From IMG/VR virus record IMGVR_UViG_3300042518_001688, positions 19,409-83,408 of that record: a stretch of DNA of 64,000 bases, one strand, 5' to 3'. How positions within the stretch are numbered: the stretch's first letter is position 1; each line of letters begins with the position of its first letter. Made by a program: the position numbers and the translations under genes. The DNA comes from a virus. The notes below the pieces were generated by a model. The model ran no database searches and was not told where the DNA came from. It worked only from the letters and a program-made list of their open reading frames with translations. Shown piece by piece: positions 8,332 through 15,867 of this stretch.

Positions 8332-9241
8332 TTTTGTTCTCCCATAGGTGTGCGTGGAATACTATTTTGGGTGCTGATTCTTGTTGCTTGGTGTAAGAAT
8401 TTAAAGCTTTTTGTCCTTGGGCGATTTGTGATTTATCTACTCCTGGTACAGCCCGTCCAATATCCTTTGAATTACCGCCTTCAACCCTTGCTTTATATTC
8501 TGGGTTATTTTCCATTGCTGTAGCGTGAGCGTCGGAATATTTAAAGAGTTTCTCGTTGGTGCAAAGGTTGTCTAAATCCCACTGTCCACTTCTGCACCAA
8601 TCAGTAGATTTATCCCCTTCCCTAGCCCAAGTCAAGGCATCAATAAACTTTTGAGGGGCATCATCAGGATACATCTCAATCAACCTTTTAATAGCCTTCA
8701 TTGAATTACTGGGAATCCATTGGTGCTTTGTCCAGGTTGTTAATTTATACTCCATGTAGATAGGCAGGAATATTCTATCTATCTCTAAATCCTGTGCTGA
8801 TCTTGGTTTGGTGGTTTTCTTTTTGGTTACTGTTTTTGGTTCTGCGACAACTATCTGACTAGATTCTTGTGGGATAGCTACAGGTAAAGGTAGTTGCTCT
8901 ACTACCTCTTCTTTCTTTTCTGGTTCTACTACCTCACCAATCCCCGCCAGCTTTGCATCAACAACTTTATGATTAACCCGAAATCTGATTATTTCTGGGT
9001 CATCTTCCTGTGTTTCCATTAGTCCCCGTTCTACAGCGATCGCTAATGCTGCATCAATCTCTTCCTTGGTCATCCCTGTGTCCTTTTGCCATTGGACATA
9101 GGTTCTGGGAACAAAACGCCCACCGGAATTTGCTACGAGTTCATAATTGACGGCTTGAGTCAGCAATAAACCGCCTAGTACACCCGCGATCGCGCAAAAA
9201 GGACGTTGCAAAATAATCGGTTTGAAAAAAGTAGACAACAT
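8318..9241 (-). CDS. putative replication initiator-like protein with winged-helix domain
   Basis: Residues 25-100 look like a winged-helix unit (RTYVQWQKDTGMTKEEIDAA then AVERGLMET). A Lys/Glu/Pro-rich linker (about 105-145) joins it to a C-terminal region rich in Trp (WTKHQWIPSNSMKA, DWCRSGQWDLDNLC). This two-part layout, directly upstream of a loader-like gene and dnaB, is typical of phage O-like or DnaD-like initiators. The gene overlaps the next by 14 bases. Confidence 0.5.
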   Translation of the reverse strand: MLSTFFKPIILQRPFCAIAGVLGGLLLTQAVNYELVANSGGRFVPRTYVQWQKDTGMTKEEIDAALAIAVERGLMETQEDDPEIIRFRVNHKVVDAKLAGIGEVVEPEKKEEVVEQLPLPVAIPQESSQIVVAEPKTVTKKKTTKPRSAQDLEIDRIFLPIYMEYKLTTWTKHQWIPSNSMKAIKRLIEMYPDDAPQKFIDALTWAREGDKSTDWCRSGQWDLDNLCTNEKLFKYSDAHATAMENNPEYKARVEGGNSKDIGRAVPGVDKSQIAQGQKALNSYTKQQESAPKIVFHAHLWENKNDNS

Positions 9242-9279
9242 AGGTTATAAAAGGGAGATACATTAAATCTATTTTTCCT

Positions 9280-9314
9280 TAGCACGACACTGGTTGGTAT
9301 CCAATATCGTGCTA
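9280..9314. repeat. inverted repeat between 9321 gene and the initiator-like gene
   Basis: Perfect 8-base arms TAGCACGA (9280-9287) and TCGTGCTA (9307-9314) enclose 19 bases. On the minus strand, the direction of transcription, it is not followed by a T-run, so it is more likely an operator or RNA-processing hairpin than a terminator. Confidence 0.45.
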
Positions 9315-9320
9315 TTTTTC

Positions 9321-9515
9321 TTAGGATACAGTATTGGATTGCCTATTTAAAATGAAAATAGCAGAAGGGCATTCATTACCATTTATATCTTTACTGTCTG
9401 TGCGACACGCATATCCATCAGACATCCCATAGACTTTTCTCTCGATAGTCCATGCAATGCCATACGAATCAACAAACTTCATCCCTGGTTTAATTTCTGT
9501 ATTCGAGTCGAACAT
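9321..9515 (-). CDS. hypothetical protein, 64 aa
   Basis: Starts at ATG 9515 with AAGGA about ten bases upstream. The start codon and next four codons lie in the palindromic TTCGACTCGAA motif that recurs in the window. The product contains a YGIAWTIERKVYG segment; family not recognised. Confidence 0.55.
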   Translation of the reverse strand: MFDSNTEIKPGMKFVDSYGIAWTIERKVYGMSDGYACRTDSKDINGNECPSAIFILNRQSNTVS

Positions 9516-9519
9516 CGCG

Positions 9520-9723
9520 TTATTTTCCTTTTACTTCCTTAACTGTGATATCTTGTTCATCCTCTCTACCAGAGGACATTATTCTTTTTTTAGCGTTATT
9601 AGCGATCGCTTCTGACTTATACTTTTTAGCCTTTGATTCTAAGTCATCCCACTGTCTTTTTGTCGTCCAATACTGGGTTAGCGTAAGACCCATTAACCGA
9701 TATTTTCTTGCCAAAATGTACAT
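9520..9723 (-). CDS. hypothetical basic protein, 67 aa
   Basis: ATG 9723 has AAGGAG five bases upstream. The product is strongly charged (KSEAIANNAKKRIMSSGRED) and probably helical. It lies four bases from the next gene in the operon. Function unknown. Confidence 0.55.
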   Translation of the reverse strand: MYILARKYRLMGLTLTQYWTTKRQWDDLESKAKKYKSEAIANNAKKRIMSSGREDEQDITVKEVKGK

Positions 9724-9745
9724 TTATTCTCCTTGGGTGCGATCG

Positions 9746-9943
9746 CTAAACTATTTTGACGTGAGCCAAGACATCATTCATATCTTGTCCATAATATTGA
9801 ACCTCAGCCGTTCTCCGAGCAAACTTGATATCTTTGTCTCCGCCGAAGGTTCTGACTTTACCTGCTGACAACTTGACGTAAACCTCGCCGTCAAGAAAAA
9901 AATATCCGCAAACTGGCACATCTTTAAATTGTCTAGATTCCAT
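9746..9943 (-). CDS. hypothetical protein, 65 aa
   Basis: The start at ATG 9943 (MESRQFKDVPVC) is set by AAGGAG seven bases upstream; a longer frame to 10012 is mostly the repeated leader described at 9951-10007. The product looks like a small beta-rich domain (FFLDGEVYVKLSAGKVRTFG). Function unknown. Confidence 0.6.
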   Translation of the reverse strand: MESRQFKDVPVCGYFFLDGEVYVKLSAGKVRTFGGDKDIKFARRTAEVQYYGQDMNDVLAHVKIV

Positions 9944-9950
9944 TGTTATT

Positions 9951-10007
9951 CTCCTTGTTTCCTTGGTTTTTTCGAGGCTCTCTGTTCCCATACCAACCCC
10001 TTGCGAT
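9951..10007 (-). repeat. copy 1 of a 57-base duplicated leader
   Basis: This stretch is nearly identical to 10462-10518, with one mismatch seen. It carries the AAGGAG ribosome-binding site of the gene at 9943. The duplication suggests that the small gene cassettes of this operon arose by copying leader plus start. Confidence 0.75.
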
Positions 10008-10008
10008 C

Positions 10009-10455
10009 TCACTCAACGTATTTTAGTTGTTTAATAGTGAAATCTTGTTCAGTCCCCCCGTGATGGTAAATTATGGAATTTATGGCTTGAGTAGCCCAAA
10101 ATTCAGAGGCATAGGTTTGCGCCTCACACGCGCCACTCCAGTTATCATTCTCTGACCAAAAATGTCCATTCTTGGCTAAGACATACAAAGTCTGCCTAGC
10201 TTGTTCTTGCATTTCATGGAAGACATCTAGTAACGCTGGATTGTGCATTATCCTAGAGGATTCAGGTTCGTCCCCGTATTCATGCCATGTTTGCACAAGA
10301 ATTGAATTATCAACAGGGTAAACAATTAAGTAATGATACATACCCTCCTGTGAATCCCATCTAGCATCCTCAATAGAATAACCAAATCCTCCGTTTTCGT
10401 GTAATCCCGATGGTTTACAGTATTCCAATAACATTCTTAATTCATTTTCAGTCAC
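10009..10455 (-). CDS. hypothetical protein, 148 aa
   Basis: GTG 10455 is chosen because AAGGAGAGTAAG precedes it immediately; upstream in-frame ATGs fall in the repeated leader or in the XRE gene. The product is aromatic-rich and acidic, with a helical middle (MQEQARQTLYVLAKNGHFW). No family recognised. Confidence 0.55.
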   Translation of the reverse strand: MTENELRMLLEYCKPSGLHENGGFGYSIEDARWDSQEGMYHYLIVYPVDNSILVQTWHEYGDEPESSRIMHNPALLDVFHEMQEQARQTLYVLAKNGHFWSENDNWSGACEAQTYASEFWATQAINSIIYHHGGTEQDFTIKQLKYVE

Positions 10456-10456
10456 C

Positions 10457-10729
10457 TTACTCTCCTTGTTTCCTTGGTTTTTTCGAGGCTCTCTGTTCCC
10501 ATACCAACCCTTTGCGATCGCCTTTCCCACTTTCTCTAATAGCCAAAGCTAAATCATCGAGAGAGCATTTGTAGAGGTTCGCTAACTGAATGAACTTGTC
10601 GAGGGACATTGTTGGAGTAGAACTACCTTTTTCCCAGTTAATAAGGGTTCGTTCTGTTACCCCAATCACCTCCTTTGCATCACTCAGTCTTATGTCGTGA
10701 GCTAACCTTAACGACCTTAAATCAATCAT
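10457..10729 (-). CDS. XRE-family transcriptional regulator
   Basis: The 90-residue product has a helix-turn-helix of the Cro/CI type: SLRLAHDIRLSDAKEVIGVT then ERTLINWEKGSSTP and LANLYKCSLDDL. It is the first gene of the minus-strand replication operon and probably controls it. Its last 16 codons overlap the repeated leader at 10462-10518, so the C-terminus may have been added when the leader was duplicated. The best upstream promoter has its -10 box over the start codon, which raises the possibility of a leaderless transcript or a later start. Confidence 0.8.
   Translation of the reverse strand: MIDLRSLRLAHDIRLSDAKEVIGVTERTLINWEKGSSTPTMSLDKFIQLANLYKCSLDDLALAIRESGKGDRKGLVWEQRASKKPRKQGE
10462..10518 (-). 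repeat. copy 2 of a 57-base duplicated leader
   Basis: Near-identical to 9951-10007. Here it overlaps the end of the XRE gene and supplies the ribosome-binding site of the gene starting at 10455. Confidence 0.75.
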
Positions 10730-10754
10730 ACACGAAATATAATTCAGGTGTCAA
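10725..10754 (-). promoter_or_regulatory. candidate promoter of the XRE-replication operon
   Basis: On the minus strand TTGACA (10754-10749) and TATGAT (10730-10725) are 18 bases apart. The -10 box overlaps the ATG of the XRE gene. Confidence 0.4.
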
Positions 10755-10953
10755 CCAAATATAGCAACTATTTTTGGAAAGTGCAAGTTTTCCAATGTTC
10801 GACTCGATTATTTGATTTAATCGAAATTTTCCCAACAGGAAGCCCGACCCAAATCAAAACCTTGATTTAAGTGGATTCTTATTTTTGCTCTAGTTCTTCT
10901 GCTTTTATTGACTTCCTGAATCTTAAAAAAAGAAGAGAGAAATCAAGGGGAAA

Positions 10954-11928
10954 TCAAGGGGAAATCCCTATTTTGCCATTTTCGGCTCGTTTAAGCAGTG
11001 CCTTATACTTTGAGCGTGTGTACCGCATTGACTCCAGGTGGAAATCAATCTGATACAAGTTGCATCGTCTCAAAAATACCTGACCCGAATAATCCGTAAA
11101 GAACCTACCTTTCTCAATACGATGACCACCTGGCTTTGAAGCAGACGATCGCCCATTCTTCTCATATAAAGTTATGGTTTTGTCGTCAACCTCAAAATAG
11201 GTCACTTCACCGGATTCACAATAACTGGCATTGTGGTTTATGGCTGATAGGATGTGTTGGTATTCGGGTTTGGTTTGAACTATCTGAAGGCGAATAATAT
11301 CCTTCAGGTAAGAGCGTAGTGTAGTTGGATGACAACCTAGAATCGCGCTGATGCTGTCTTGACTAGCACCATACGGAACAAAAGTTTCATCCACTTTGAT
11401 TTGACCACCGCCGACACTTATAACTCCGGCTGCTGAAAAATCCCCTCTGGGCAGTTGTGGAGAGGCATCAGAAGACAAAGCTAAAATATCGTCAACAGTC
11501 GGAGGAGTAAAATGTTTCCGTTCCCTGGACTTCATACTGTTTTTAGCAGCATAGCGAGAACGGTTTTGTGCATCTAGGGTAGCGATCGCTGCTGCAATCT
11601 GTTTGTGACGTTCCAATATGTCGGTAATCTCAACAGTTGCAACAGCACCCCAACCATCTAGCTCATTGACTAGACAGGCATGGAGAAGACCACCTAAGCG
11701 GATGGTAAATACTCCATTTTCCGATCTATAACTCCTGAAGAATCCAAGTCTCACGCCCTCTTTAAGCCATCTATATATAGTTGACATTGATTCTTTGAGT
11801 GAGCTAAGTTCCGCATAACCAACTACCACCCTTCCGCTACCTGACTCGTCAAGGGATCTAAACAAGTACCAGGCTTTAACGCAAGGATGGAGTAATAGTA
11901 GGTTTTGATGGACGCGGACTTGGCTCAT
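10954..11928 (-). CDS. putative DNA-binding replication or regulatory protein, paralogue of its neighbour
   Basis: The start at ATG 11928 (MSQVRVHQNLL) overlaps the preceding stop as ATGA. Residues 1-110 align by eye with the 117-residue neighbour (…PCxxxWYL…LDESGSGRVVVGYAEL…GFFRSYR), suggesting a duplicated winged-helix domain. A second helix-turn-helix is likely around residues 185-215 (DSISAILGCHPTTLRSYLKD). The end has a basic segment (RYTRSKYKALLKRAE). I know similar proteins only as conserved hypotheticals in cyanobacterial plasmids and prophages. Confidence 0.55.
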   Translation of the reverse strand: MSQVRVHQNLLLLHPCVKAWYLFRSLDESGSGRVVVGYAELSSLKESMSTIYRWLKEGVRLGFFRSYRSENGVFTIRLGGLLHACLVNELDGWGAVATVEITDILERHKQIAAAIATLDAQNRSRYAAKNSMKSRERKHFTPPTVDDILALSSDASPQLPRGDFSAAGVISVGGGQIKVDETFVPYGASQDSISAILGCHPTTLRSYLKDIIRLQIVQTKPEYQHILSAINHNASYCESGEVTYFEVDDKTITLYEKNGRSSASKPGGHRIEKGRFFTDYSGQVFLRRCNLYQIDFHLESMRYTRSKYKALLKRAENGKIGISP

Positions 11929-12278
11929 GGATTCTCTACAGGGTTGCAATAGTTAGCTAACTCTGCAACATCAATGAAAGCAGGTGAAGCCCAGTATTCA
12001 ATATCGTTTTCCCAATGAATCTTTGTGAAATTACGTAAATAGACAACGAGTGTTTTAGTTTCGTCGTCTACTCTCCAATTGCGAAAGAAACCAAGGGACT
12101 GCCCGATAATGAGCCACTGAATAATATCCTCTGCTGATGCCTTGAGTAAACGAAGTTCATTGACACCAAGCCTTACTATCCCTTGACGTTTTTCGTCAAA
12201 GAACTGTGCCAAATACCAAAGTGCGCCGCACGGGTATTCTTTTAGTAATTTTCGGTCAACTCTGATCTCGCTGCTCAT
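11925..12278 (-). CDS. single-domain paralogue of the downstream DNA-binding protein
   Basis: The 117-residue product matches the N-terminal domain of the next gene in order and spacing (RVDRKLLKEYPCGALWYLA…RLGVNELRLLKAS…LGFFRNWR). The start at 12278 (MSSEIRV) is chosen to match the paralogue; ATGs at 12290 and 12284 are alternatives. Overlap as ATGA with the downstream start implies coupled translation and perhaps a heteromer. Confidence 0.55.
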   Translation of the reverse strand: MSSEIRVDRKLLKEYPCGALWYLAQFFDEKRQGIVRLGVNELRLLKASAEDIIQWLIIGQSLGFFRNWRVDDETKTLVVYLRNFTKIHWENDIEYWASPAFIDVAELANYCNPVENP

Positions 12279-12295
12279 GCACATTACCAAAGATG

Positions 12296-12324
12296 TTGTC
12301 AGTTAACCGAAACCGTGATACAAT
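12296..12324 (+). promoter_or_regulatory. strong sigma-70 promoter of a small RNA candidate
   Basis: TTGTCA (12296-12301), exactly 17 bases, TACAAT (12319-12324). It reads away from the minus-strand gene at 12278 and no coding frame of convincing character begins downstream before the terminator at 12389. Confidence 0.6.
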
Positions 12325-12330
12325 AGAATG

Positions 12331-12417
12331 AAACCAATATTTAAAAAGCGGTTGAATCACATTAGATGATTCGTTTTTTGTATCACGGAGAACTCCTTGC
12401 AGGGAGTTCTTTTTTTT
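12331..12417 (+). ncRNA. candidate small RNA, about 87 nt
   Basis: Predicted transcript between the promoter at 12296-12324 and the terminator at 12389-12417. It contains a first hairpin GAATCA/TGATTC (12354-12359 and 12367-12372) followed by a T-run, and then the terminator hairpin. The segment TTGTATCACGG near 12379-12388 is the reverse complement of CCGTGATACAA at 12313-12323 over the promoter. No Rfam family is recognised. Confidence 0.45.
12389..12417 (+). terminator. rho-independent terminator
   Basis: Arms AGAACTCC (12389-12396) and GGAGTTCT (12403-12410) with a 6-base loop, followed by seven T residues. Confidence 0.8.
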
Positions 12418-12516
12418 CGGTTATTCTCATTCTATACCAGATTTCGGCATTTGCGGTAACAATTTTGGAATACCCAAATGTTCGACTCGATTATTGCGAT
12501 CGCATACCACATTGCT

Positions 12517-13029
12517 TCATGCAACCTGATCCTGTTCTTCAGGGTGATGAATACAATATATTGCCAATGAGAATACAAATAACATAGTTTTTACATCCTT
12601 TTCTGAATTTACATTACATTCTTTGAAATTTATTACAGTGCATCTTTCTGCATTAAACATCTCAGCGATACAAGCAAGAGCAATAGATACTCGTTTCACT
12701 ATGTCACCTATTGAAATAAGTTCATCTTCTTTAAGCGATCGCTCGAAGTCTTCGCTATTGAATCTTTCCCACCATTTATCTATTTCTTTTAAGATAACTT
12801 CGACCTTCTTTTCTTTAACCGATATCTTGTTTAGCCCAGAAAGAAACCCGTGATTCCAGTTCTCTATGACAAACATCCATATAATTGGAGTCCATTGCCC
12901 ACATTGTGGATTTTTCATCATATCGCTAGTTAATTTATCTTTAGTAAATTTCTTGTATTTCTTGTTGCTATATTCTGGATCACCATATTTATCTCCTAGT
13001 AATCTCTTTCTTCTTTTTGCTTCTCCCAT
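12517..13029 (-). CDS. hypothetical protein with MGEAKRRK start, 170 aa
   Basis: AAAGGAG lies seven bases before ATG 13029, which sets the start as MGEAKRRKRLLGDKYG; the ATG two codons earlier is too close to it. This basic start occurs in many otherwise unrelated small proteins. The rest is helical with Trp-rich segments (IWMFVIENWNHGF) and no identified domain. Confidence 0.6.
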   Translation of the reverse strand: MGEAKRRKRLLGDKYGDPEYSNKKYKKFTKDKLTSDMMKNPQCGQWTPIIWMFVIENWNHGFLSGLNKISVKEKKVEVILKEIDKWWERFNSEDFERSLKEDELISIGDIVKRVSIALACIAEMFNAERCTVINFKECNVNSEKDVKTMLFVFSLAIYCIHHPEEQDQVA

Positions 13030-13409
13030 TGCCATGCTCCTTTGTATTCTTTTTGAGGAAATATAGTTAATATTTTACCATGTTTTGTAAGTTGTTAAGC
13101 CAATGCTTTTATAGTGTAAACTTGTTGTGATCGCACCACTAATAAAAACTGATGAAATAAGTAATCCATCCATATTATTTAGGTTAGCCAAAGAGAATGT
13201 TATTGTCGCCCATCATCTTAAACTGTGGGAAGCAGGGCTACGGTGCGCTCGGTCGGTACAAAACGACACTTAGTTGGTTCAACTCCATCCCTCGACTCTA
13301 AAATCAAATGTTCGACTCGATTATTCCGATCGCTCCCAAACCTGCTCAACAACCGCTACACAAGTGGCGGTTTTGTTGCTACAATGGCGATTTTATTTTG
13401 CGATCGCAC
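13030..13409. other. non-coding stretch with tRNA-like fragments and a TTCGACTCGA motif
   Basis: About 380 bases without a convincing gene. At 13240-13300 a D-arm-like TGCGCTCGGTCGGTA and a T-arm-like GTTCAACTCC occur, but the anticodon region is too short and there is no acceptor stem, so it is at most a tRNA fossil. At 13308 an ATG with the recurring TTCGACTCGA sequence could give an N-terminal extension (MFDSIIPIA) to the next gene. Confidence 0.4.
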
Positions 13410-14036
13410 ATGACCTTTAGCATTGACATCCCCCACTTCAAATGCTTCATTAACAAATCCTTCCTTTTTGACTGGGATTTACAGCAGACAGGGTATGTAC
13501 CAGTACGAGTATTTGGCATGACCTCTATTCCTGGTCGGTCAGTTGGATTTAACTTGATGACCGACCAGGGAGCGCAATTTGCTAGAGTTCCGGTTCATGC
13601 TCTAGCTTGGAAGGAAGACTGTGAACAATTACCTTTAGATTGGTTGCAGTTGTGGGATTGCCTAAGTTATGAACCCTGCGCGATCGCCTATTCCTATCTT
13701 TCTGAATTACGCTGTAAGACTATTCTCAAAGACGGAAAATGGTACGGTGGCGAATATGTATTCACGATTGATTGGGCTGGTGGTGACTGGGCAGAAGACC
13801 CAAGTGAACACAAATGCGGTCATGTTTTAAAATTAGATAACGGTTGCTTTACCATACAACCAAATAACAGGATAATTTGGTTTGATCCTAGTTTCATTAC
13901 TGAACCACTAACAAAAAATCCTGGATATAAAATCCACACTCACAGATATAAAAGCGAATCTTCTGGTAAGTGGGTATCGGAAGATAGTGATAAGTTTTTC
14001 TATGATATTCATGAATCTACCTTACCAATCACATGA
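13410..14036 (+). CDS. conserved phage-type hypothetical protein, 208 aa
   Basis: ATG 13410 (MTFSIDIPHFKCF) is preferred; an in-frame ATG at 13308 would add 34 residues of low complexity. The middle holds VRVFGMTSIPGRSVGFNLMT and QFARVPVHALAW, and a Trp/Gly/Asp segment WAGGDWAEDPSEHKCGH follows. I associate this pattern with hypothetical proteins of phages but know no function. The 3' end overlaps the convergent gene at 14009 by 28 bases. Confidence 0.55.
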   Translation: MTFSIDIPHFKCFINKSFLFDWDLQQTGYVPVRVFGMTSIPGRSVGFNLMTDQGAQFARVPVHALAWKEDCEQLPLDWLQLWDCLSYEPCAIAYSYLSELRCKTILKDGKWYGGEYVFTIDWAGGDWAEDPSEHKCGHVLKLDNGCFTIQPNNRIIWFDPSFITEPLTKNPGYKIHTHRYKSESSGKWVSEDSDKFFYDIHESTLPIT

Positions 14037-14257
14037 TATCCTCCGTCATTCCCAGCATTGTCTATTTCCTTTTTGAGTAATTCTCTTAATTTTACCAAGT
14101 CATCATAATATCCTTGGCAAATTAACCAAGCACTAAAAGCTAAGACTTCTGGCTGTGATTCATCTGCTGATTGTATCTGCTCTAAGATAGCCTCAATGTG
14201 TTCGGCATCTGTACAGTCTATCTTAACTGTAATTTCATCTGTGGATGGATTAAACAC
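14009..14257 (-). CDS. hypothetical acidic protein, 82 aa
   Basis: GTG 14257 is supported by AAGGAGG six bases upstream. The product is acidic and helical (DAEHIEAILEQIQSADESQP). Family not recognised. Confidence 0.55.
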   Translation of the reverse strand: MFNPSTDEITVKIDCTDAEHIEAILEQIQSADESQPEVLAFSAWLICQGYYDDLVKLRELLKKEIDNAGNDGGYHVIGKVDS

Positions 14258-14369
14258 AATTCCTCCTTAAATACATAGATAAACAGGCGCGATCGCATTT
14301 CCATCGTACATCGTTTTTAACTAATGTTATTATCTCTATTTAATTTGTAATATACAATAAAACAGGATT

Positions 14370-14702
14370 ATGCAACTAGAAAGAATGCCGCAGCTTGGTC
14401 AAGTCTGGCAAGATTTTAAGAATAATAAATACAAAATACTTTTTGTCACTGGTAGTCCAATTAAATTGCTGGAGGATTTATATAATGTTAATGAAGACAT
14501 TAAACATCATGAAACAGGATATAAATGTCTTCTAGCCTATAAGAACAATAAGACTGCTTTGATTTACGAACATGATGTGTGTACTGGCAATTGTTTAGAA
14601 GGTGATTATGTGATTTATCGGCGCATGAATCCTAAGTATCCACAAATATGGGCGTGTTCATTAGATGAGTTTTTAGAAATAATTAGTTCACCAGTAAGTT
14701 GA
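14370..14702 (+). CDS. DUF1653-like protein, 110 aa
   Basis: The order LGQVWQDFKNNKYKILFVTG, then VIYRRMNPKYPQIWACSLDE, FLE follows the DUF1653 layout (G-x-Y/W-x-HFK-x-YxV … VYR … FW-RP-x-x-F). These small beta domains are common in phages and have no known reaction. The gene stands alone on the plus strand behind an AT-rich 110-base spacer. Confidence 0.5.
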   Translation: MQLERMPQLGQVWQDFKNNKYKILFVTGSPIKLLEDLYNVNEDIKHHETGYKCLLAYKNNKTALIYEHDVCTGNCLEGDYVIYRRMNPKYPQIWACSLDEFLEIISSPVS

Positions 14703-14733
14703 TAGCTTACTATTTTAGCGATGCGATCACAAA

Positions 14734-14997
14734 TCATTGACTACAAAGAATATCCCAAAACATTGAGTCATCTATCAGTGAACTTGGTCTAGGGTCTATA
14801 TGCAATCGCCACCATCTGAAGTTTTTCCAGATATATCTAAACCCTCTAAGAAATTTGTTGTCAGAATATTTATCCGTTTTAGAAACAACTAAGTATTCAA
14901 TGCTGCGATGATTTACGCTCTCTAATAAATTGATAATTTCATCTTCTGAGAGATCATCATCAGCTTCGATTTTGACTTCTATTCTCCAGATTTTCAT
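14734..14997 (-). CDS. hypothetical protein, 87 aa
   Basis: Begins MKIWRIEVKIEADDDLSEDE and ends in a Trp/Arg-rich region (YIWKNFRWWRLHIDPRP). No family recognised. A HIP1 octamer and TTCCTTGG lie upstream; the ribosome-binding site is weak. Confidence 0.5.
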   Translation of the reverse strand: MKIWRIEVKIEADDDLSEDEIINLLESVNHRSIEYLVVSKTDKYSDNKFLRGFRYIWKNFRWWRLHIDPRPSSLIDDSMFWDILCSQ

Positions 14998-15021
14998 GAT
15001 TTTCCTTGGTTATGCGATCGC

Positions 15022-15435
15022 TTATTTATTTCCTCTCCAAATCATATCACTGAAAAATCCCCAACCGTCAATTCTAGAATCAACATTGCTGTAGGTAGAT
15101 AAACCATCTTTAGTCAATTCAAGAAAGCATTTACCATGCTTTTCTTCTGTGTAGTTTTCAATGAAAACACCATCCAATCCATCGGATGAAGGACAAAACC
15201 GAACATGAGGAGGAGATATGATGATTGCCAATTTAGTATTTTTTGGAGGATAAATACACTTGTAGGCGATCGCACCATACTCAGCTAATATAGCGATCGC
15301 TGCTTTTCCTTTGATTGGATTTCTGCTCTCGTCGCTGGCATACTTATCAAGATTTTCTACTGCTTTTAAAGCGTATTCCCAATCAATTATGACTGGTTTG
15401 TTGATTTCTTTGAATGGTTCTAATTGAATTTCCAT
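15022..15435 (-). CDS. hypothetical protein, 137 aa
   Basis: ATG 15435 (MEIQLEPFKEINKP) is chosen; the alternative at 15483 has its purine-rich stretch directly against the start. The N-terminal half is helical and the middle is a beta-rich core (KLAIIISPPHVRFCPSSDG). Upstream the sequence has several TGTATA boxes facing the divergent nrdJ operon. Confidence 0.5.
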   Translation of the reverse strand: MEIQLEPFKEINKPVIIDWEYALKAVENLDKYASDESRNPIKGKAAIAILAEYGAIAYKCIYPPKNTKLAIIISPPHVRFCPSSDGLDGVFIENYTEEKHGKCFLELTKDGLSTYSNVDSRIDGWGFFSDMIWRGNK

Positions 15436-15449
15436 GTTACCCCCGGATA

Positions 15450-15867
15450 CTAGCTGTATATTAAATTGTATAACATTACTCATTCCTTTGTATACATGAC
15501 TTCTAGAGGTCAAATGCAAGGTGCATCTAACCCCCAATTATTTAAAATCTATAATTATAATTGTTTATGCTGTATATACATTATTTGTATATCAAATTGT
15601 GTATCATTTTAGTTTTATTATTAATGTTTGTTTATGGCAATAGCGATCGCTGCACTATTTTTCTCTCACTTTTTTGTGAACAAGTGCAATAGTCCGTCAC
15701 GAAGTCAACGGCTTCCCACTTGCTATGTGTAGCATGAAGCTCTCCAAGCAATTTGATAGGGCGGAGTGTCGCCACTGGAGCGATCGCACTCTAACTTTAA
15801 CATATTTTTATAGCATTTGAAGTAATAATCAATTACAATTATTGCTTCGTTTCTATCTATTCAAGAT
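15450..15867. promoter_or_regulatory. divergent control region before nrdJ, with TGTATA boxes and a structured segment
   Basis: The stretch 15450-15610 repeats TGTATA or its complement at least five times between the divergent genes, as for operator sites. At 15690-15790 nested hairpins can form: GCTTC (…) GAAGC enclosing TGCTA-TGTG-TAGCA, then GGCG-GAGTGT-CGCC followed by ACTGG. The GCCACTGG box recalls the 3' part of cobalamin riboswitches, which would suit a B12-dependent reductase, but the AGGGAA/GGTGxAAxxCC core is missing. An IS605-type RNA remnant is another option. Confidence 0.35.

Noticed and set aside
12366-12587. 73-codon frame over the small RNA terminator
   Set aside because: It runs through the terminator and shows no protein-like pattern.
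13240-13300. tRNA-like D-arm and T-arm words
   Set aside because: The anticodon region is too short and no acceptor stem pairs, so no tRNA was called.
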